Source: Nomia melanderi
Lineage: Eukaryota; Arthropoda; Insecta; Hymenoptera; Halictidae
Direction: 5' to 3'
Assembly: GCF_051020985.1 (NCBI RefSeq)
Contig: NC_135003.1
Coordinates: 10,719,501 to 10,783,500 of the forward strand
Length of the DNA: 64,000 nt
Shown here one piece after another: positions 1 to 12,400 of the stretch. The notes beneath the pieces were generated by a model. That model did not search any database, was not told where the DNA came from, and saw only the letters and a program-made list of their open reading frames with translations. Position 1 is the stretch's first letter; the number at the start of each line of letters is the position of its first letter. Made by a program: the position numbers and the translations under genes.

Positions 1-3000
1 GGCACTGCTTAACGGTAGAGCCGAGGCAGCAGCGATCCGTTTCGGGTGTTTTATTTTACGACCATTGGCAAAGGTGCTTCCGAAAGGAGTTATTAAATAA
101 AATCGTTTGCTGCGGAGTGAGTTTCAATATAGTATTAAAATTTTTATGAGACCGTAAAGACATTAAAAGGAAATTATTTCGGTAGAATATAGTTGTTCGG
201 CAAATGTAATAAATCGATCAAAAGTAAGTGCTACTACGTAAAACTGCCCCAACAAAGCACAAATTTATATTACAACGAATAAAACAGCATTTAAGTTCAA
301 ATTCTACAACTTCACAAATCAAATTCACAGTGGTCCGATTGAAGCACGCCCGAACATGCTCCAAACTTTCAAATAAGGGTACGCGTACACAAAAGCGTGA
401 TATTCTCAGAAGACTTGTAGTGGCGCGCAAATCTCCCGACATTCATAAGCGCGAACTGGAACGGAAGCTCGCGAAATTTAAGTTCGTAATCGTAAAACGC
501 GGTCGGAAGCCGCCGATTACGTTCCCCCGCGAAACCTCGGCATTCCTGTCTCTTTATTTGTTTCAAAAAATGCAATCGTGCGCGGCCCTCGTACGTTTTT
601 CTACGTTACACACGGTGCTCCGTCCCCGTCCGGCTCGAAGCTCGACGTTTTACGACAATGTCTCCGCTCGAAGAATTGATAACGACCGCTTTATTATTCC
701 GCGCCGCTATTCAAACCAGCGAGTCGCGGACTTTTGCGGCCGCATTGTTGCCCCCTTGTCTACAGCGGCCGGAGGGGCGAAAAGAAAAAAAAAATGAACG
801 GAGAGGGAGAAGGAGGGAGTGAGAGAATCGTGAAAAGCCGGCCGCATTCGAGGCGCTTTGATAAACGCCGAGTGATGCTCTGGAAGCTTTTTAGGACATT
901 ATCCGCGGGAACACCTGTTACTGGCGGTAGCCTGAGCTCGCGCGTTTTAGCGAAAAAACCAAGCCCCGAGCGCCGCGGCGCTGTCGAGGGAAAGCAGGGA
1001 TGATGGAATTCGCGGCGGGACGCGCGCCCATAGCCACAAGCTTATGGGATTGAGCAGTCTTAACATATATTAATCCAAGGATTGGCGCGGAGGAAAAGGA
1101 CCTTCGATAACCACGTAATTCACGGGAAAGGAGATTACCGGGGGATGCGGGTTTTTTCGTTCCCACGGTAATTCCGAATGTTGTCTTGCTACGCTTTTAC
1201 GAATTCATGTCGCTTCCGCCGGGAAAAACGCGCTCTCCACGCTTAAAAAAATCATGTGGCCACGTACACTTGGAAAATAATTTATTATTCTGTTGTTGAG
1301 ATCATTCCTTCCTTTCTCTTTTGTGAAACGCTTTTCCGGAGTAAGAAGGAACAGGGGTGAACGTCATGAATTAATTGCGAATATTCAAGAAGTATACTAA
1401 TTTATTAGATCGCCGTTGATAATTTTTTAAAAGGAATGTAGAACGTTTGAGATCGGATGGTATTTAACGTACAACAGAATTCCATCGAAAACCGTCCAGT
1501 GATCGCGCACTTTTCACACCGAGGGTTTGTAAAAGTGGTTAAATTCCCCTTTAACGTGGAAAATTTCAATTCATTACATGAGAATGAGATTACGAAGGGA
1601 AATATTTCCGGTAATAAAGTTGCACGGACCGCATGAATGTTGAACGCATCGCGCGATACCTCCGTAAATGTTAACCCAAGTGGACTTTCAAGCCCATTTT
1701 CAGGCGCGATCGTTCCCATGGCGCCTGTAACACGGTTTACAATTACTTTATCCAAGACATACATAACATTTAGCGACTCACGTTAAACACGGATGAAAGA
1801 CGTTTGGTGGGTCAATTTTAACTTACGACTCCCCAGACAGGTCAGTTTATATCTACCGTACATAAACGTAACCACGATCTGGTAAATATTTCGAAAATAG
1901 AGATACTTTATGCATAACAATCCACGATTCCCCGTTTCGAGCAAACAGCAACACCGCCAAGATTAAATATAGCAACGCTCGCCCGCGGAAAAACCGTTCG
2001 TCGTTAATCAACAATTAATCTTGAACAAACGGCCGCGCCAGGGGGAAACCGGCAGGGTGGCAGCCTATTATTTATTAATTAAAATTTCCATAATCGTGTG
2101 GCCAGCGGTTTTCAGGCATTCATTCCGCTGATTAATTGCCGCCCTCCGGAACACTGTATCCCCCTATCGCGATCTAGCAGCGCCGGTTTTGTCATTCCAG
2201 ATCATAAAACTCCGTAATGACGGCGAAGTTTCGAGTTATAGAGAGAACTTCCCGCTCTTGCGGCGCGATCCGCCGATGCCGATGCACAGATTGAACGGGG
2301 AAGGTCGCTGCAATATGCAACTTGGCTTCTCAATTTCTTCAGCGGCGCTTTCACGCATGGAATGGAATCCAATCGGTGGCCTACATATCCGTTCGACGCT
2401 CCGCGTCACGACAGAATTTATATACGAGGAATCTATATAATATCCTAACGTCACTTCTCGCGACGACCCTCTTCCTCGTCTCCTATTTCGGAGGAATTCA
2501 TCCCTTTGCACAGGAAGCTTCTACCGGAGGGACGTGAAATTATCCATTTTAATAAAACCCTTTTCCCGGTGAGAAGTGGAACAGCGAGACGAAACACTTT
2601 ATTATCTAGCTCGAGGTACTGCTCAGCTGAGACTGTGGAAGTTTAGTAATATCCGCCGTGCACTCATGAAAATTCTGAACAGTGGATTATATTATTTCAC
2701 ATTACATTTCAGTTGTATTATTTCATTTATTGTATCAAGGCACGATAATGTCAAACGAATTTCATTACTTTGACCATCGAAGAATATATTCCTTTCCAAT
2801 TGACCGCTTTCTAAATACCGTTGAGAACTTCTAAAACCTTACTGCACAATTCTCAGTACATCCCAAATCCACTTTACAATTCCAGAAACAAATTGCAAAC
2901 CAAAATTCCTTCTCTTATCCACGCGTCTAGCAGTGCGACCACGTTCAAACACGAACAAACGTTTGATCAAAGACACCGGGAATCGTTCTCGGCGTGAAAA

Positions 3001-3181
3001 GAATGTCAGTCGCTCGTCCTTAAGTCTCGTCCCACTTCTCAGCGGCGGGTTGATACGATATTCCCACGGAAGACAATATATTACGCGCGATAACGCGAGT
3101 GCGAAAACGAGAAAGAGTTGTTCTCCCGTAACTTAGTTGAACTATCGCTGATTCCGAGATATTTGCTCGGGATTACTCCTT
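1..3181. other. Non-coding, presumed intron 3' of the DOMON exon (distal part)
   Basis: Mixed AT-rich and GC-rich sequence. The longest open frame runs on the plus strand at 228-797 (189 codons). It is rich in Arg and Lys, has no domain I recognise and no splice or initiation context, so I treat it as chance. Nothing else stands out. Confidence 0.4.
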
Positions 3182-3680
3182 CGTTTAACTTCCGTGCGCC
3201 AGCGGCGGGGACGGGTTAGGTGTTCGCCGCGGGAGAACCGTTCAGTGTCGTCGCGCGCGCGTGTGTGTGCGAGAAGGGTGGGAACTGAATCGGGAAAGCA
3301 GAGAGGCAGCGAGGGAACGATACGCGGAACGAGGCGCACGGAAAGACAGAGGGGAAGATATGTAAACGTCGTCTTGTTCGTGGTACGACGTCGTGCTCCG
3401 GAAACGTTCTCGCGGAGCGAGTCGACCGGTGTGGGTAGATGGGCCCGTGGAAATAGGCAAGGGAAGAAGTTGGATGGCGGCGAAGATGAGAATTGGGAAG
3501 TAACGCGCGAAACTTCAACGCGAACTCCTCGTTCTCCGGGCACAGGTCCCTGCGGGTAAACGAGGAAAGTAGCGTTTTCGCGAGGGGCGAGCGGGGGTGG
3601 ACGCCGAGACTCCGCGGCCGACGCGGGCGGCTACGCTTCTCCGTCTATTCCCCAGTCAGGTATCTCTTGCCGCGGAGGGG
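3182..3680 (+). promoter_or_regulatory. CpG-dense island, candidate promoter or non-coding first exon
   Basis: A GC-rich block with an initiator-like TTCAGTG at 3241-3247, an alternating CG/TG run at 3252-3271 and purine-rich downstream sequence. A possible donor (GCGG|GTAAAC) sits at 3555/3556. Reading frames are open on both strands, as expected from base composition. No TATA box is visible. The promoter role is an inference; an intronic enhancer or plain GC-rich sequence is equally possible. Confidence 0.25.
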
Positions 3681-5971
3681 TGAGGCGGCGGCGGGCAGGG
3701 GCTCCTACATGACCGGAACTCGAATGTCGCTCCAGATCTCGCCGCGATGCCCGGAATTTACGATCATTAGAGTCTAGTCGAATCTTGGAAGCCAGGATAA
3801 CAAGAACGCCGAGATGGTCGGTCGCGATTAACGAACGGACCCGGCGGAGGTTAGTTTTACGGACTTCGGTATCGGACCCGGAACGCCGGCCAATTTGTTC
3901 CGTGGAACGTCGGACTGACGTGACGATCGTCGGGAAACAACTGGCAACACGGAGGATTTCAAGAGCGAACGAGATATTTTAATCCCGGGTTTCCTGAGTT
4001 CTGCTGCTGAACGATAAGCGGGCTGATTGTGGCTAACGAAATCATGGGATCGGTGTTTACAGTAGTATCGTTCGATGCTGAAGACATGGGAGACCGTGTG
4101 CACTGTTTTCAGTCAGGCTTTAAATACAAAGTTTCAAAGAATCGGAAAACTGGAGGATTGTTCATTTTTCATTGTACAACCTGGCGTGTAATACAGGATC
4201 ACGAGAGGATCACCATCGCCGCTACCAAAAATGACTGGCTCAAGCCCTGACGTTGAAATATCTGCTCATATACCCCGGAGGCAAAGAAAAACCCGAACTC
4301 GTCGTAACGTTAGAAAATTCAATTAAATTTAAAAGTATCTTCGCCATTCGCTAACTTCGTTTTCTCTCCTTCCTCCCGGGACGTACCTGACCAGAACTCA
4401 AACAACTGTTCTCGACCCGGTCGACGACGTGTACTTGTTAACAGAAGCTGTCCGCGATAACGTACCACTTACGCGTCGGCTTGTAGCCTGCGCGTCGCGT
4501 CGCGCACGTACGACAGGAAATTAGAGCCGGCGATATAGAGAAGGTACGCTAGAAGGTAGGGAAGGGGCTGCCGTAATTTAAGAGCTGAAAGTAAGCGGCA
4601 ATCTTAACTGGCTCGAGGCGGCCGGCAGTGGAACTCGCGAATGGTAGCGACAAGTCATGCTAGCAACCGGGTTGCACGTGAACGATGATGATCCCGCTGC
4701 CTTTCTGCGCGGTTTCTTTAACTGTTCCGCGATTACCGGGGATTAAATTAAAGCACCGAGGCACGGCGATAGCAGAAATAAGGTTTCAGCAACCGGTTCC
4801 TCGGTTAATGTAGAGTCCGACTGCCAGAGGAATCTTGTTCGCGATAGCTGTCACGATCGAGCAGGACGATCTCGAATTAAGAAGAAGGCACGCCGGGGTT
4901 TATGATCGAACGAACGCTCCTAACGTGAACTTTCCGCGCGCACGCCAACGCGAAAGAATTTGCCGTGCATCAAGATTCGCCCCCGTCGGCGAACGGGCGA
5001 AAGTTTAAATTAACTTGCAATATCGGGTGGCTGTTAACCGCGCCAACTCCGATTCCAGGCACAGCCGCAGACATAATAGTTGCATTATCGCTGCCAACGG
5101 GTATTTCCTAGCTGGCATTTAGGGCCAAGATGATCGGACAGTTTAAACGTTCGGGCCAACACTTAATCGATCGACCTGCGGCGGTTTATCAGAGCGATAG
5201 AAACGCGACCCGAAAATCCGAGCGCGAAACTTTGCCCGACGGTTTATGGAACTACGGCGCTCTCGGGGATAACAAAAGCGGGCGTCAAAATTCTTTTATT
5301 TCCCTTTTTTCGATCCTCTCTCGTTGTATTTCTGTCACTCGGCGTGAAACCAATGAATGATCTCCGCGCAGTGAAAGCTGTTTCTACTCCAAGAGCTTCG
5401 AAGCGTTCCCTTCTCTGCTTTATGAACCCTATCTTTCAGGCTCGCGCACATGGCGGTCGTCTGTACTCTCGCGTTTTTTATTTTCTCGGACCAACGCGGA
5501 CGAAACCAATGGAAAAGGAATGGAAAGCGTTGTTTGCTCTCGCCGATCTTCCCCGCTGTTGAATCGAAGTTCCGTCGAGGGGAAGATTGATTCTTCATTA
5601 AACGAAATTCGCGCAATTTCCTCGCGATATCTGATCGTCGGCGAGAGAAAAGAAAAAAATGAGAATGTCGCTCGATAAAGAATTCCGGGGCGACACGAAA
5701 GAAACCGGGGAGACCCGTTCGATTACTAGCCCCCGGATCATAAATCATAATCGCATTCCGCGCACGGAACCCCGGTAAACCTCGTTACGAACTATAAACT
5801 TCCGTGTGTGACTTTGATGTAACGCCGCGATGTGTACGTTCCGGCCGGGCTACCGGGTGAAATCGTTCGCCGGATCAGTTTTATTAATGATGGAGCCACA
5901 GATCGCGATCGGCAAGACTATGACAACCCCGTCAACTTTCGCAAGATTAATGTCGCTTGTTCATTGCGTGA

Positions 5972-6009
5972 GAGACGAGCTCGCGAGCGCGCGCGCGAGC
6001 GAGCGTCTC
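5972..6009. repeat. GC-rich imperfect hairpin
   Basis: The left arm GAGACGAGCTCGCG can pair with the right arm CGCGAGCGAGCGTCTC, leaving a small bulge and a CG-rich loop. Arms were read by eye. The (GC)n and (GAGC)n simple repeats in the middle may explain it. Confidence 0.5.
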
Positions 6010-6818
6010 CCGTTCTCTCCGACCTTTTTTCCCCTTTCTCCTGTTTCCTTTGCAGCGAGACCGGCCACGAGAAACCGGGTCGCGGTACAGCTCGCTTTTT
6101 GCATATAAAACCGCAATTAATGATAATGGAAATTGTTTCCTCGGCAGAGCTGTAACGCATAATCGTTATAAGCCCGGCTTAATCTGACCATTCGGTGTTT
6201 CAATAAAGAACACGGCCGGGGACTTTGCTGCCGCATTCTGCGACCGTGAGATTCGTACGCTCGCGACCGCGACAAAGAAAACCCTCGCGAAGGATCGAAC
6301 GATTAACCGGCAGTTTCCGCGTCGATGACGCGGGAACGCCGTTTCGGGAATTTCTCGCGACGCGACCGGCGTCAATTAAAAGGTGTTGCGTCCTTCTTTT
6401 CTCTCGTCGCTGCGAGGAACAAAACCGTGGAGCGCTATATCGTCGCGTTTGTAATTACCGTTCGGGGTCCTTTTTCGAATTGTATCGCGATCCCCGCTGT
6501 ACTATAGAGCTCGCTGACAATGGACTGGCTCGTTAATAGCGACAGACAAAAAAGGCGAAATAGAACCGAGACGTCGGAAAATGAAACGATCGTTGGATCG
6601 TTGACCGCTGCTCTTTATAATTGCGTTGCGAGCCTTCAGTGATATTTCCATAGAAAGGAAATACAGCGCTGACCCAGTTAGCCCTTTCTTTTGTGATTCA
6701 TTTCGCGACTGGTCTCGCGAGAGTTGGTTTAGTTTCTATGGTTGTTCTATAAGCAAAAATGTATTTATTGTAACTGTCTTTGCACAGTGGATGTTCAATG
6801 TTCACGACATGAATTGAA

Positions 6819-6832
6819 GAATACGCGTATTC
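6819..6832. repeat. Perfect 14-bp palindrome
   Basis: GAATACGCGTATTC is its own reverse complement. It lies in an AT-rich stretch and could be a dimeric protein-binding site, but nothing around it shows this. Confidence 0.6.
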
Positions 6833-8045
6833 ATGAAATTCAATCTAAAGTCCTGAATATAATCTCGTACTTAACCTAAAATTTAATATTATGAACAAAT
6901 AAGTTTTAGTGATTGTTGCGCAAGATTGTAAGTTCAGCGTACTTACAGCGAGTGCGCCGAGGTAATTTGAATATTTAAATTTTCGTGCGCATTCAGCGAG
7001 GAATGTGTAACACGAAAACGGTAAGAAGATCATTTGCATTCGTGCAAAGGGCATGAAACATGAAAACAGAACAAGTTCATAAAAAATTTCATTCTCCGCG
7101 AAAACAATGAACAGAATTGGTTCCCCGGTTATGAGAACAGCATAACGAGCAGCAACCGTTGGATTTCTAATTATTTTTGGGTCGATATTCGGAAATTATT
7201 TGAGGAATGTTGAAATCGGAACATGCCGAACTAGCTAATTTGTTCTGCATTTCTAAATACTCGCGCGAAAATAGTCCAAAGTATCACGTCGAAATGTAGA
7301 ACAAATCCTGAAATGGAATGCAAATAGATTCACTAATAAAGTTCTCCTTCAAAGGATAGTAAAAAAGTTCTTGTGCAGCGTAGGTTATTATATTCATTAA
7401 TTAGTATTGCGTGAGTGGCCGGCTATTGAGAAATATTTAACGTTAGAATAGGAATTAACTGCGTAATCACCAGATCAACGGAAGTGCCGGACAAAGGTAC
7501 TGGATTAGTATGAGACCGGACAGAGTGCAAGAGGCTTTCGGTAGTAACGAACCAATCGATAGAAGGGCTGATTTGCAAAATGCGTGCAACCGAGTTCTGT
7601 AAGAACGCGGCTTAAAATTGCATGACCGGCTATTTCTCCGCCGAACGTCCCTTTTCCGGCCACGGCGGACCGCCCCCTCGCCCCTCCACCTAAATACGAT
7701 CGCTTCCGCTTTACATTAGCTTATTTTGTATGCAGGTAATTTACATGTCTAACGGTCACGATAAAATTGGTTAACGCTGTTCCGAGCTTGTGAGCGAACG
7801 CCACCTAATTTAAGCTTCGGTGTAAGCAGTTAAGCTCCGTGGCCGATTTTGTAATATATGTTGGTACGATTTAATAGCGGCGAGCTTATTCCCTGTACAT
7901 AAACCAGTCGCCGCTCCGGGAACCTCCGTCGACGTACTTTTAATCCAATTTTACAATCGGCCGATTGTTATCGCGGCAACGATTCGATAATCATTCATCG
8001 AAACACCGCGGTTTCTGACGGTTCGCTCCACTGTCGCAACGAGTT

Positions 8046-8279
8046 TTAACCCTTTGAGTGCTATTTATAACGGCTAATATTCTTTCGAAAATTCCCATGA
8101 AATTTTATCGAGAAACGCTTGGCTCATGGAAAATCTCTATAAAATTTGTACTATTTATATCAATGTGCTAAAACCTTTACAAAGTATAGTAAACATTTTC
8201 ATCTTTTGATGGCCGTGTTATTTGCAGAAACTTTTAACGTCGCTCACATTGCCACCAATATTGGCACTCGAAGGGTTAA
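8046..8279. mobile_element. piggyBac-type MITE, 234 bp including TTAA ends
   Basis: The element begins TTAACCCTTTGAGTGC (8046-8061) and ends GGCACTCGAAGGGTTAA (8263-8279). The reverse complement of the end reads TTAACCCTTCGAGTGCC, so the terminal inverted repeats match over about 16 bases with one difference, and both ends carry the TTAA target duplication typical of piggyBac elements. The interior is AT-rich with no open frame, as in non-autonomous MITEs. The near-identical ends suggest it is the better preserved of the copies in this window. Family assignment rests on TTAA plus the CCCTT start; no transposase is present. Confidence 0.72.
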
Positions 8280-11200
8280 GCAACAGCGTAAAAACGTATG
8301 AAAAGGTGTGTTCCTCTTCATAGACATCGTTTAATCTCCAGCTGGATAACGGAATGTATGTGCACCGAAAAAGAACTGCACGTACTCGTTGAAAAAAAAT
8401 ATTTCGCATACGCTGATTTTTTCATTCTGGGAGATCTTCGGCTATTCATGTTCGTGGATTTTACATATCCGTCGTTACCGGCCACGCAAACAACGCATTC
8501 ACATCTGATTAAAACTATCCGGTGCCTCCAGGGATTTTTTTAATATTCGAATTCTATGCATTCACTCGTTTTAGATGTATTTTCGACGGGATCCTTATAA
8601 TACGTTCGGCGAATATTGATCTACCGCGGCGCGGCTATATGAAGCTTTTTCTCTCCGATTCGTTCTTGCCGAGTTAACGAGATCTGCGCATCGACCCACT
8701 TTCTTTTGTACAACGAAATTAGCGTGGAGCAGCTGAACGTACCACCGCGCGATTTTTTCCTTTGTCGGCCGCGTACAAATAATTTCTGCACGTTGATGCC
8801 GTTTATCGAGCCGCCGATTAGCCCTCGAGCGAATTCTTTTGCGGACGCGTAACGGGACATCGCGATTATTACAGAGTCGCGAATGAGAATCGGAATCGGA
8901 CAGTATGGAATAACCTGGCCACGATTACTCTTTTAAAGAAAAGCCATAAGCACACTCGAAAATCGTGATAAACAGAATGGCCTTAGCCCACGTTCAAGAG
9001 AAAAAGCAATTTCAGCTGGCAGTCACACGTTAATTACAACCGGAACGATTTAACATTTTAAATTACAATACACTCCGCGGAATCTCCCGCGGAAATACCA
9101 TTTCCACTTTAATTCAGACCTAACGCCTTTTTAATGGAGCCGCATAATAAACTTTAATTTCCGAACCGCCCTCGGAACTTTCTTTCGGTAAATCTTACTC
9201 GGGATGCCTCTCGCCCTGGGAACCAGTTCTTCAGCGTAGTCATTACGCGAATAAAATTGCGAGCCGCGTTTGTAGTGGCTAATATTCAATTCAATATTTT
9301 CACGCGATGTCTACAAGAAAAGATTTCCATAAGGTTGTCCGGCGAAAAGTGATTCGAGGACCCTTTTCTCGAAGCTAGCCTTTTTCCCCGCGGCATTTTG
9401 CTTTCGTCATTTCGCCAGGAAGAAGTTACGGCCCGGCGATGCTTATCCAATTTAGCGTCAAGCGTGGCGTCGATAACTTTTACAGCGCGCAGGAAAAGTC
9501 GCCCTCGCAAGGAAACACCGATGAAGTTTCTTCCGGCTACAGCCACGACTAGTAACGTGTCCAACAGCTTAATCTTCGACTAATCCGCGCGCTCCCGCCA
9601 CGCCACGCCGCCGAGGAATTAGAGGTAATCCGAAACACGAGTTTAATGGCCAAGTCCTCATACAATCACAAACTGAATGTTTACAGGATAATACGTAAAC
9701 AAATTCACGGCTTTCAACGGACCACTCGAGCGCGGACGTTTATCCGTGAAACTTGATCGATTGAAAAACAACCCTCTTCGCGGAGGGGGATGTGTTGCCA
9801 TAAATGTTGGGATTGGGAGAAATTAATTGCCAATTTGTATTTGTAACTTCGAGGTTTTGAGAGATGATACGTATACGTTTGTAAATATGAAGCTATTAAC
9901 TGAAGTATTATGAAACAATTGGGAGAGCGATTGGAATGTTGGGTAACGGTTATATCACCTAAATTGGAATCTACACATAAACGGCAATCATTGTGAATAA
10001 AAAATATGATAAAAAGGATCCATATTCGAGGATATATTTTCTGAAATATCAAGATCGTCATTGTTATGTTCCCGTGCGTTTAGTTGTCTCCAGACGAAGA
10101 AGCACAAATTTTAATCCGTGAGAAGTAATTACCAGTTGTATAATTGCATTTATGTTTCAGTAAGTGGAAATTACAGCGAACATTTCTCGTGACACTTTGT
10201 TTCCACTCTTCGCGCTGAATAAAACAAGAGGTAATTCACCGTTCCGATCGGGTTCATTTGATCGCAAAACGATTTCATTAAAACTAAAATAGTTCGATAA
10301 TTTAATTTCACCGTGTCGCCGTAATTATTCCAATTTCTCTCCAGCAGCCAATATCCACGTTTCCCCTGCGTTTTCCCCGACCAGTTGCGGCCATTCGCTA
10401 CGGCACTAACATCCCGAATATGGACTGCATTACCGAGTCACGAATGTCTTCAGAGGGAATTCGATTCCCAGATTGGAAACATCCGAAGAAGGAGGGAAGG
10501 GAGCCAATTTTGACGGTCGCTTCTCCGAATCGCGCCATTCTCCTTCTTCCATGTCCTTGTCCCCTTCTCTGCGCATTTGATACCTTATCGCGCCGTTTGA
10601 AAGGGACATCACGGACGAAAATGAAGGGGACGCTGATTGGAAAGCATTCGCGGCGCGATTGATCGCGGCCAGATCCCGAGAACGGGGAGGATCAGGGATT
10701 CCGGCGTCGATAAAAGTATCCCCGGTGTCTGGCCGTACTGAAGTCTTCTAGGTAAAATGTCAGTTCGCGAGTTCTCGGCCGATTGGAAAACTTAAGGGCG
10801 AAACTTCCGCGGAACTGTCATTAGTTATCGAGGCGTGGGGCGCGGCGCGTGGTCTGGCGGTAGGCTGTGCACAGGGTTCCGTTCAATCCCGACCGTCCGG
10901 CTCCCTTTAACAAACATGTTGACAACGGTTGGATTGGCGGCCGCCGAAAAACGGGGGAGAACAGGCATCCGCGTAATTGGAAGTCGCTTTACCGCCCTCC
11001 ATCTCGATTACGTCGAAAGCAACTTCGACTATGGTTGCTGTTGCGGCATGCTTAGTTAGATTGATGTCTCCGTAATGCCCGCAGAGGGATCGACCAACGG
11101 AGAAAGAAAGACATTCCAGAAAAAATGGTCCTATCCCATTGGGCGATTGATTCGATTCTACTGTCTCCTAGCCGAAAACAATCAGGAGACTAAACCTTCA

Positions 11201-11894
11201 TCGATTAGTGTCAGTGATGATTTCTTTCGTTTGGAAGATTAAATACAATCTATTTCGACTGTTGTATTAAAAATTGTACCTTAACCTTTTGTGTTTGTGA
11301 TGTCTTTGTGAAGGAAAGCTTTTACCGTTGTCTGGAAAACGGTAGAGGGTTAAAGGAACGCAGAGGGTAATGGGACAAATAGACCGAACCGTTCGCATCG
11401 AAAAGAAGAAAAATCCAAACTGCGAGGTGATCGTTCCGTTCGTTCTAGCCGTCTCTAAATGACCGAGCAACGCACCCCCGTTTAGCCGGGGCCGGCAGTT
11501 TTACAGAGAAAATCGAATTCTCGGCAATAATTGTCTCCAAACGTATGTAATCTGGTACTCGAAGGGAGGCCCGCGGAATCTCCTTCCACGCTGATTCGAT
11601 TTCCCGTCGCTCCGGATAGTAGCTTCCGGCGAAATCCCCCTGGCGCCCTCTGCTACGACGCTACGTGTGTACGGATCCACCCAATAAGATCGTCAGCGCA
11701 CCTGGCGACTCTCCCATAGCCCACCCTACCGCGTCCCCTCCTTTCGCTCGGCCCTCTCCTCGTCACTCCCAAAGGCATCGGTCAAATTCGATTTTCCTTT
11801 TACACCGAACCGAACCATTCGGAATAGCGATCAGTTCTAGTGCCGAGGGAGGACCTTATTCAGGAAGTTCGCGTTGGCTACTATAGGACCGGGC
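8280..11894. other. Non-coding, presumed intron
   Basis: No supported gene. Reading frames of 60-115 codons occur on both strands without domains or splice context. AT-rich from 9650 to 10350, GC-rich around 10400-11050. Confidence 0.4.
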
Positions 11895-11909
11895 AGCCAG
11901 TCAGTCAGT

Positions 11910-11940
<31 letters not shown>

Positions 11941-11958
11941 CCAGCGAGCCAACCAGCC
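11895..11958 (+). repeat. Tetranucleotide microsatellite (AGCC/AGTC)n
   Basis: Sixteen consecutive 4-base units: AGCC, three AGTC, six AGCC, then AGCG, AGCC, AGCG, AGCC, AACC, AGCC. The ordered change of unit type shows expansion of different variants. A possible donor, GTG|GTAAAC, follows at about 11971. Confidence 0.93.
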
Positions 11959-12077
11959 GGGGAGTGAAGTGGTAAACTAGATACGGCTACAGATAGGAAG
12001 GGAATAGAAGCAGAACCGGGTCAGCTAGCCAATCCCCTCTGCAAGGCACACCAATCTCCCTACCGGTAACATTCAAC

Positions 12078-12335
12078 GTGCACATCCTCGAGCGGCCGCG
12101 TACATCCCTCTACCCCATCTTTCTACCTTTCCATATCCCTCCCCTTTTCCGTACACCCTCATCCTTCTCTGTTTTTCCGCATTTTCTCTCCTCAATTTCC
12201 CCGTTTTCCATTCGCTTGCCCGAATATGTACGTACGAATCGCACTTACTCTCGACCAACTCCCTATCTCCAGTCGATTCTATCTTCCACCCCCCTCCTCT
12301 CCCTTCGTCATCGCACTCGGCAGGATTCCACGTGA
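12078..12335 (+). repeat. Pyrimidine-rich low-complexity tract
   Basis: Strong C/T bias on the plus strand, densest from 12100 to 12220 and again near 12285-12305. The lack of purines removes stop codons and opens several frames here. No gene is supported. Confidence 0.7.
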
Positions 12336-12400
12336 AAAAGTGACTGCGAGGGTGCCCTCCACCCGCCCACCCTCGCAAGCCAGCCCTCCGCTAGATCCAC

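Larger units (their letters stand above)
3681..8045. other. Non-coding, presumed intron
   Basis: No supported exon. It holds a GC-rich imperfect hairpin (5972-6009), a 14-bp perfect palindrome (6819-6832) and AT-rich sequence from about 6780 to 7450. The open frame at 4029-4250 was considered and rejected. Confidence 0.4.

Noticed and set aside
228..797. 189-codon plus-strand open frame rich in Lys and Arg
   Set aside because: No recognisable domain, no supporting splice sites or start context, and such lengths are expected by chance in a window this size.
4029..4250. Plus-strand frame with G-F-K-Y-K...N-R-K-T...F-H-C resembling a FLYWCH zinc finger
   Set aside because: The YW-C core is absent, the second Cys and the His ligands do not follow, and there is no splice context. 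Similarity is superficial.
11281..11355. TTAACCTTTTGTG and GAGGGTTAA as possible ends of a 75-bp TTAA element
   Set aside because: Beyond TTAACC the ends do not match in inverted orientation.
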